From the NCBI RefSeq assembly GCF_000006565.2, contig NC_031479.1, positions 4,552,289 through 4,616,288 on the forward strand: DNA of 64,000 nt, written 5' to 3'. The DNA comes from Toxoplasma gondii ME49 (lineage: Eukaryota > Apicomplexa > Conoidasida > Eucoccidiorida > Sarcocystidae). Made by a program: the position numbers and the translations under genes. Each line of letters starts with the position of its first letter. Position 1 is the first letter of the stretch. This document shows positions 56,643 through 64,000 of this stretch, piece by piece. The notes beneath the pieces are model-generated. The model made no database searches. It had not been told where the DNA came from and saw nothing but the letters and a program-made list of their open reading frames with translations.

Positions 56643-58934
56643 GGCAACCCAGAATTCTGGAATGCACCTACACGGAACTGATGTTTCTGAAGGGGGCGCC
56701 ATGCCATTTGTCGACTTCGAGTGGAGCCGCATCAAATGTTCAGAGATTATCTGAAACCTTTCCGAGAGTAAAGTTGGCACGCTGAATATTAAAAATAATG
56801 CATCTAGCACTGCCTTGAGCTTCGTTCTTCTTCGTTGGTTAAACTCATAACATGATAAGACTTAAACGGTTTCGCAGAGTGTGACATATTAGCTACACCG
56901 GGTAGGACAAACCGTACCCCGTCAGCTGATTTCACCCATTTGCGGCTCCTTTTTGGTTCAACATCTACGTTAACCTTGTAATTACGCGCCAGCCGCCGTG
57001 TCCTATTGGAAGGGAAGATCTCTGTTTTAACGTAGGCGCCACGTTGATGTCGGTAACAGAGAATTACTAGTTTACTGCCAGTACTGCCAGCAACGGAGGC
57101 TTCCACCACGAATGTCGTCTATGCATACAAGAGATCAAACCACTGACGGTTTCTTACCGTTCTGTGGATAAAAAAAAGGAGTGACGCTTGTCAAATCGCA
57201 TGACTACTGTGGAAGGAGCCACTACTTTGGCGTATTATGGGGCACCGTGTGCTACCGACGGGTCGCTGCAGTCCACAACGCTGCCACCAGACACGCTCAG
57301 ACCGATGAGGTTTCTTCCAGGGCTTCCTGGCGGAGAAACTAAACAATCGAGGCGACGGAGGAAGACGACCACGGGATAATTACAGATATCGAGACATATT
57401 CAAAGAAGGAAAAACGTGTAAGGGAGAAAACGGGACATTCGACAGTCACTGGAGGGTTACACAAAGTTGATACTTCCTATTCGAGAAGCTTGAAACGTAT
57501 CAAGTAATGGTGGACTCCCCTTCCTTGGAATAGCAGTCGAAATGCGAGTAGAACTCTGAGATTGCCGTGTTGAAACGAAAATAACACCGTTGGTGTGCCA
57601 CGCCTCGTGCCCCTTAGGATAATCGCCTGCAAGATAGGCGGCTGGACCACTGATGCTCTTTTTCCCCCAGAGGAGCGCCACGACGGATGCACGCACAAGA
57701 CAACGACTACCAAACGGGGTTTCCACTGTCCTGATTCCTTGGAAAACACATGACAACACCACACGAAGAAGTGCCCGGCCGAAACCATTCACAATGCCCA
57801 GTCTTCCTGTGGTACATGGCTTCCTCTTCTTTTAAGACAACCGACTGTTGTGCGACCACTCTCCGCTTCGGCACACGACTGTGCGAAGTGGTAGCTGCAC
57901 CCGCCTACCGAACAGGCACGTCTGTCTGGATAGAGATGAATTAGGGGAACGAGGTACGCTCAAGAAGAAAGAACATCAAACAAGGCGGACAAAAAACGAC
58001 AGCGGGCAGCTTAACGTCTCCTGTTGTGTCGCGTTCGAGACACGCTTTTGGAGACTCCAAGCTGTCGACGATAACAACCGAAACAACCAAAAAGAAACAC
58101 ACAGCTCTTCTGAAATCGCCAACTATAAAAAAACACGAGCATTTACACGGCAACTGCATGTGTGTCTGAAGGCAAGAAACGACCGTTTACGGGAGTGGGC
58201 GTACGATATCTGCGTAAATAACGGAACGGCCCCCGTCTGTTGTACAGGAGACAGATCCGCGCAAGGTCCAAAAAAATGAGACCCCAGACGTGTCTTTCCT
58301 GTCGCCGGCAAAGCGGAGCTCCGACGAGTTCTTGAGGCTGCATTTTCCCGCTTCCCTCACTGCCCTTTCAACGAACACACACATTCTATCAGTCACTCTT
58401 CTGTCCACTGCGTTTCGGAGCGAATATTCGGAGAGGTCAACTGTATACTTCCCCCCCTATCCAATTTCTATTTTAGTTGATAAAAAATAGTGGCGCAGAT
58501 CACGTGTGAGCCGTTGTCAGAATCCTCTTTCAAACAGTAAAACTCAAATCTGCTCTCCTTTCTTTGACTGAAACAGAAAACGCACTTCCGCGCCGAATGA
58601 AAGGACTGCAACCACAGACCTCTCCTCCCGTGAACCAACCGACAAAACGGAGGCGAGACATCGACCAGAAGTTATCTAGACCCCACAAATCTCTCCCTAA
58701 CGTTTCTCGGCAGACCTTTCGCTGCTCCATGGCATCTCGATAACTGAAACGCAGATTTCGAGTTGCCAGAGTCGCTTGTACGCCGTCTGTTTCAGTCTGA
58801 CGTATCTTCTGCCATGCGAAGAAACGCGACGAAAAAACAAACAAAAGCCGGACCTGTTATCGTCAACAAGCTTCTCGCCCAGAAGCGTTCTCTGAATTCT
58901 GTCCCGTCACCGAAAGCTTCAGCTTCCTCCTCAT
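56643..58934. other. Convergent intergenic region
   Basis: Between the alanine dehydrogenase 3' end and the 3' end of the minus-strand gene at 58935. Only short frames without support were seen (for example 56804-57109 minus, 57848-58279 plus). Confidence 0.4.
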
Positions 58935-59479
58935 TTATTTCTTCTTCTTCGTGCTCTTCTCTCCCTCTCGCTTGGGTACCAATGCCTCAATGTCGTAGTC
59001 GTCGTTGTCTTGCTCCTCCTGTTCCTCCTGCAAAGACACAGACACCGCTCGCGAGGGAATGAAATAAAATTCTAGTGTCACGTGTGAACGCTTAGGACGA
59101 CGGAATTCTGGCGCGTACACGAGTAACAATCGACCCAATTTCTTAAGAAACGAAAGCTCTGTTATTTTTCTTCCCCTTTTCCTGCTCTTGATTGCTCTGT
59201 TCGCGTCAGAAAGCGAATGCCACACAAGGGCGTTTGCCTGTATCGTCCGCATGACTCCCTCTTCTCCACTCTCTGAAAAAAAAACAAGACATGTTTTCAC
59301 ATTTTCCCCTTCTTGCTAACCACGAAACGAGATCTTCATACGGGGACCTGCAGCTACATTTTATTAAAACGATAACACCACCTGCACATAGCCGCATAAA
59401 CGTGTTTACTCACTTCCTCTTCCTCTTCCGCATCCGCGCCGGGCAGCTGTCCCCGCAGCCACTGACCCCAGGTTAGGAC
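58935..59479 (-). CDS. 3' exons of an unrecognised gene with acidic tail and terminal lysines (partial)
   Basis: Two small exons with clean splice sites and phase 0. The first, 59479-59414 (22 codons, VLTWGQWLRGQLPGADA then five Glu), ends at a GTGAGT donor. The second, 59027-58935 (30 codons plus TAA), starts after a CAG acceptor and continues the acidic run into NDDYDIEALVPKREGEKS and four terminal Lys. The composition continues smoothly across the junction, which supports the splice. A C-terminal KKKK could serve as a dilysine ER-retrieval signal if the protein is membrane-bound, but no membrane segment is in the visible part. A possible preceding exon ends at a GTGAGA donor near 59540. 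The rest of the gene was not located, and I do not recognise the family. Confidence 0.4.
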
Positions 59480-61751
59480 CTGATGAAGGAAAGGCCCAAC
59501 AGCACAAAGTGTAGCCTCTTAGCATTCTCACTTCTCGACACAAGCGTGAGAACCGCAAACACCGCAGCCCGCGGGTAGAGACGGGGTAACTCCCTTCGAA
59601 TGAAAAAGAAAATCGATGTGCTGTATTCCTGTCCTCATCTCGGACTCCTGTCTTTTCTGTCAGTCCTTTCTTCCTCAGGCTACAGGAGGAGCTGCCCCGC
59701 AGCAATCGAGACGGAAAGTGAAAATGAGCAGAATGGGACTGAAAACACCCGGCTCATGCAATATGAAAATGGGGACCACCGGCACTGCAGCACACAAGAG
59801 AAGAGGATCCTTCTACCGTCTTGGAAAGCAGAATACGTCCACAAAGGCAGCAAGCACAAGGCAGCTCGCCCAGCCGTTTTATAACACAGGGAACTGTTGA
59901 GTCGGCCTTTATCGCAGTGGCGACGCAGACGCCAGCGACCTAACTCAACTCATGATCATGAGAAATTCGCGGGGAACCCCGTGACTGTTCTCCGGTATTG
60001 TTTTTGCTCTTTCCGCTCGACCCATCCCACATGGAGACGCAAGATCAGCGAAAGGGACGCCTGCCGCTGTCTGCCGACTGTACATACGGCAGGCGCGTTT
60101 CAGTCAGACGCCGAGCACGCAACCACCGGCTGGGACTTCCTGCGTGGAACTGTTGCCGAAATCGTTTACGGACGAAACAATAAACCGTAAGAGAAGTGAA
60201 TCTGAATCTAAGAGGAACGGTCACGACACATAAACCCACTGGCAACCGAATGGAACCGAAATATCGACCAACTGGTCAGCAACCGGCGGTAAACGAAACG
60301 CCGATCTCCGCGTATTTCACTGAAAGATGAAATTCACGCAAGGTTCAACGTGGAGCGAATCAGCTCTTGCCACCCAAGATCGAACGTGTTTCCCGCCACA
60401 CATGGCACCTGAATACTCCGTTGGCTTCACCAGATGGACCGTGGGCGATCTTAACAAAGCTTTGTGGTGCCCAGCAGCTAGGATCGACAGCTACAACCGG
60501 CTTCAACGCACCTGGAACAGAACCTCCGTTCGCCCTTCCGTATCATCGTTGTCGTCGTCGAACCACTGAAGCAGATGCAGAACAGCAAGTCACAAACCTT
60601 TTGGCAAATTCACATGTCGGTGGACAGCTGCTTTCTAAGCAACCCTTTGCTGAGGAGGGCAAACCAATATCGCACGCGACCTGGCCAACAACACCTAGTT
60701 CCTTCACCCTTTCCCGCACACTGGAGAACTGAACACAACCCACCGTTCTTCTAACTAAACGCGAAGGCGAAGGGGGGCGTTTACGTAATAGCCTCAGAAG
60801 CATCTTGTGCACGTGCTAGATTTCAACAGCTGATTACAGAAATATCAAGACGAGCACTGAGGATGTTGCACGGCAGAACAGCCGCTTTTGTTTTCTTGTC
60901 TCTCTCGGTTCGCGTGATGCGAGGACTGCATAAATGGAGACGAACAAGAGTTCTTTCTGAGGGTCTCCCTCCGGATGTGAGTCAGTTTTCGCTTGAAAAT
61001 GGTCCAGTGGCAAGAGCCTTGCTGCGGGTGGAGATACCCAATATATCAGCACTAGCTGGTTTTTTAAAAAAGTATCGCCATTCCCATTGTTCCACCACAT
61101 ACCCTGATGAAGGCCGAATCTGAAAGGATCCCGGTTGCGACCATGGAGTCCCAAACGGCCTCGATCACCGCCGTGCACGGAGAAAGTCGAGGGCACTTGA
61201 TAGCTGCAGAGAGGCAACAACAGATAGACGGAAACATGCCTCATCGCTTTTCTTTGCATGCGATTCCAAGAGAGATCTGTCCATGGATCATAGACTCAGC
61301 ACCCCCAACCATGAACAAGTCTCGGCTGACCTTACGGAGACACACTCCTGTTCTAGATATTTTACGGGCCAACTCCCCCGGTAATCCAAATCATAAATTG
61401 ATGTAAATGGCATAAGCGGTTTCAGTGGAGTGAACCAACGATTGGCCCAGGATATCCTGTTGACCTTGAAGACTCGTCTCCGATATGCGGTGATGTCTGA
61501 AAGTGCGAACATCGATTCGCACGAGCAGATAACCTTCCCTCCCGCGTTTCATTTCCCCATCACTGGTTCCCCCTGCAAGTGGCCGACCCCAAGGAAGGAG
61601 TTCGGCAACACATCCAGGCGTCCTCTGCACTGTCTATAGTAGGGGGCACGCATATTTCTGAAGACAGCGCCCCCATCAAGTTGTCTACGTTGCTCAAAGC
61701 ACTTCGAGTTGCCGAAACCATTCCCTTCGATCACGAACCAGAATCGGTGAT
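59480..61751. other. Region with undetermined 5' exons of the flanking minus-strand gene
   Basis: Should hold the remaining exons of the gene ending at 58935 and the 3' flank of the next minus-strand gene. A plus-strand frame after a good acceptor at about 59680 runs to a TGA at 59900 with basic residues, but no partner exon was found. Other frames are short and featureless. Confidence 0.3.
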
Positions 61752-64000
61752 TCACCCGTACCATCGCGTCTGCATTTCCGTTGCACGAGTTCTCTTACCC
61801 TTTATCATATTCACCATTTCCTTGATGAGAACCTGATCCTTGTCCTTGACCTGGCTGTTGTCCAGCAGCACCTTCCAGACGTCCTGGACGCTCTTGACGA
61901 CCTCCAACACGCCCTCCATGTTCTCCTTGCCCATACTTCGTTTGATGACTACCGCAGCGACAACGGCGCTCGGAACGATGCTCGCGAGTTCGTCCTCGTC
62001 TTTGAGAACTGCCACGATATCGTCGACGCCCAGCTTCTTGCTGGGGTCCTTTTCAACTTGATCCAGTCCCTGCTCAAGAGCTTGGACGAGACTGACGATT
62101 TCGTCTTCTTTGTGGGTCAACATCTTGACCTGTTCCTCTCGCTTCCTCCTTTGCTCTTCGAATCGCTCCCGCTCACGGCGTTCCTTCTCTTCCTTCTTCT
62201 TCTGCAGCTCTTCCTGGCGCTTCAGCTCCTCCTCGTCTTCACCGGTGAAGCCGGCACCCGCCGCGGGCGACCCGGAGACACCCGCCGCGGCTTTGAAGAG
62301 TCTCTGGACTTCGGACTCCCTGGGCGCGGAGGCCGGGAAGCTCGGGCTCTGCTGGCTCTGCGCACGAATCCCCGAGGGAACGTACTTCCCGTTCACAAAG
62401 CTGCCTCCAAGCGCGGCATCTTTCCGAGTGCCGAGACGCACCGGCTGGAGAACCTGCACCGGCTCTTCGACTCGAGCCGAAAAGGAGGACGAAGCGTTCT
62501 GGCCCGGACCTGCGCCTGGCTTGTTCTCCTCAGAGAACGCCTGGGCGAGCGAGGCGGCCGGGTGCTGTATCTGCTGACTGGCTTGTGCAGCTCGGGCCAC
62601 CCGTTCTTCTTCTTCCTTCTTCCTCTCTTCCTCCATCCTTTGTTTCCATTTGGGGACGAACCGCGCGCCGCCTCCCGCCTTGGCTGTTTCAGGCGACGAA
62701 GCCTGGAGATCATCCTTCTCGCCGGGCGACGAGAAAGCGGCGCTAACCTCTCTCTCGCCAGGCGACGAAGACGAAGGAGTACAAGCGCCGGGTGCTGCGC
62801 CGGTCACGCTCGCGCCGCCAGCTGCGGGCCTAGGCGCTGTGGCAGGCTCCTTCCGAGGAGAGTCTGGTTCGAGGAACGCAGCGAGACGGTCGTTCTGAAC
62901 TGGCGCGGAGGCGCCCGAAGTCCCGCGAGCAGCGCTCCCCTTCTCGTCCTTCCCAACTGCAGGCGACCGCTTCGAAGGAGGCACATAACGCCCTGGCTTG
63001 CTTTCCAGCGCCGACTGAGACTCCAGGGGGCGGGACGAGGGCGGAGACGGAGACGCTCCATTTTCGGGGGACACGTTCTCTCTCTCCACTTTCTTCAGGC
63101 GGCTACGCAGCGATCGAAGATGCTCCGGGCGTGAATCCGACGATGGTGCAACAGATTCTGAACACGCGAAAGAGAAGAGATAAACCAAAACAAATCCAGT
63201 TCCTCAGCATGCATACACGTACAGTTCCACCTGTCTGCCGCACCTGCTCGGCTCGACGGCCTCAAGCCAAAAATGAGGGAAGTCTGGATACCAGCTGCAA
63301 AATACAAGCTGGGGTTTCCTGAGACGACCCCTTTCCAGCCCCAAACTGTTACACTGGCATCAAGAACGCATTTCGAAAAAAACAGGCATCTTCATCAGTG
63401 GAAATCGCTGCTACGAAAAATGCAAATTCCCCTCGTCCGCGCCTTTTGTACCTCCAAAACGTCCGCCCTCACCATCTCTCCCGCCCTTCAGTGGTGTGGT
63501 TGTTGGTCTACCTGCTCCAGAACCCATGCCACCTCTTGTCCGGTCCCTGACGGCAGCGAAATCAAGATCTTCGTCGTCTTCTCGAGGCGCCCTGTGGCCT
63601 GGGAAGCTCCCTTCTCTTTGTGGAGTTGCTTTTCGTACTTCCGCGAAGTCCAAGTCTTCCTCCTGCTGGCGAATTGCTGCAGTCTCTCCGCGTCCACCTC
63701 GACCTAAATCACCTGAACCTCCAGCCGGAGGAGTGTTCGCTGAACAACCAGGGACACAAATGTGAAGTCTTAATCAGCTATCAGTTTGCACTTCCTGTAC
63801 AGCGAACCGGTTTTGTTCCAGGTGTAGTACATGGATTACTGTTACTACTTGTCTTAACAGAGAGGGAATCAAGTCTTCAGATGCAAGCATGATCATTACC
63901 ATCGTACTGGCAGTCATCACCTCTGATACAGGATGCCTGTTCTCTCTTGGCACCCCTGTGTATATGTTCTACCTTGGCCCACTCTTCCTTCCTGGCGTTC
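61752..64000 (-). CDS. Disordered and coiled-coil hypothetical protein (partial, runs off right edge)
   Basis: Visible exons: 64000-63973 (partial), 63739-63452, 63157-61752, with GT-AG junctions and matching phase (both introns phase 1). Exon 63739-63452 is Gly/Arg-rich and contains two copies of a DLDFA(E/A)VR motif preceded by acidic residues. The last exon encodes about 468 residues: a Ser/Pro-rich part with GRYVPPSKR and RFVPKWKQR motifs, a Glu/Lys/Arg coiled coil (EEELKRQEELQKKKEEKERR), then a compact helical C-terminal region of about 110 residues (DEIVSLVQALEQGLDQVEK...VKSVQDVWKVLLDN...MVNMIK). The helical end and the xYVPPxxR motifs vaguely resemble features of translation initiation factors, but I cannot assign a family. 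No signal peptide or membrane helix is visible. The 5' end is outside the window. Confidence 0.75.

Noticed and set aside
59616..59900. 94-codon plus frame, basic, following a good acceptor near 59680
   Set aside because: No upstream partner exon or known family could be found; it lies in the region expected to hold minus-strand exons.

Overview
The window looks like nuclear DNA of a coccidian apicomplexan of the Toxoplasma/Neospora/Hammondia type. This is inferred from five things: genes split by many GT-AG introns of 0.2-1 kb, long serine- and acid-rich disordered proteins beside conserved domains, repeated GCATGC-type promoter words, a eukaryotic tRNA with internal A/B boxes, and the gene content (a PH-domain CAMK-type kinase, a membrane-linked dephospho-CoA kinase, a bacterial-type alanine dehydrogenase). 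The species cannot be fixed from sequence reading alone.

Layout. 0-1.4 kb: 3' end of a plus-strand gene entering from the left. 4.3-11.7 kb: a minus-strand giant disordered protein in one uninterrupted exon. 12.1-14.6 kb: a minus-strand PH-domain serine/threonine kinase. 15-18.5 kb: no convincing gene. 18.6 kb: tRNA-Gln(UUG). 19.9-27.2 kb (minus) and 30.5-38.5 kb (plus): two 11-exon lipase maturation factor (LMF) paralogues head to head, each ending in a long charged coiled coil; this is the most notable structure here. 40.9-42.8 kb: a plus-strand, probably mitochondrial, helical-repeat protein. 44.2-45.5 kb: a secreted protein, with a possible small secreted protein convergent to it at 45.8-46.2 kb. 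47.9-50.8 kb: minus-strand MYG1-family exonuclease, divergent from 52.3-53.1 kb plus-strand dephospho-CoA kinase; an 18-bp perfect palindrome carrying two GCATGC words lies between them. 55.1-56.6 kb: alanine dehydrogenase in two exons. 58.9-59.5 kb: 3' exons of an unrecognised minus-strand gene. 61.8-64.0 kb: a minus-strand disordered/coiled-coil protein running off the right edge.

How the genes relate. Apart from the LMF pair there is no operon-like organisation. Individual roles cover ER membrane protein maturation (LMF pair), CoA synthesis, alanine/pyruvate interconversion, mitochondrial or nuclear RNA metabolism (MYG1) and signalling (kinase). Exon models were built by matching splice sites, reading phase and family sequence by eye. 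They are firm for the LMF pair, alanine dehydrogenase and the core of MYG1, and tentative for 5' ends elsewhere.
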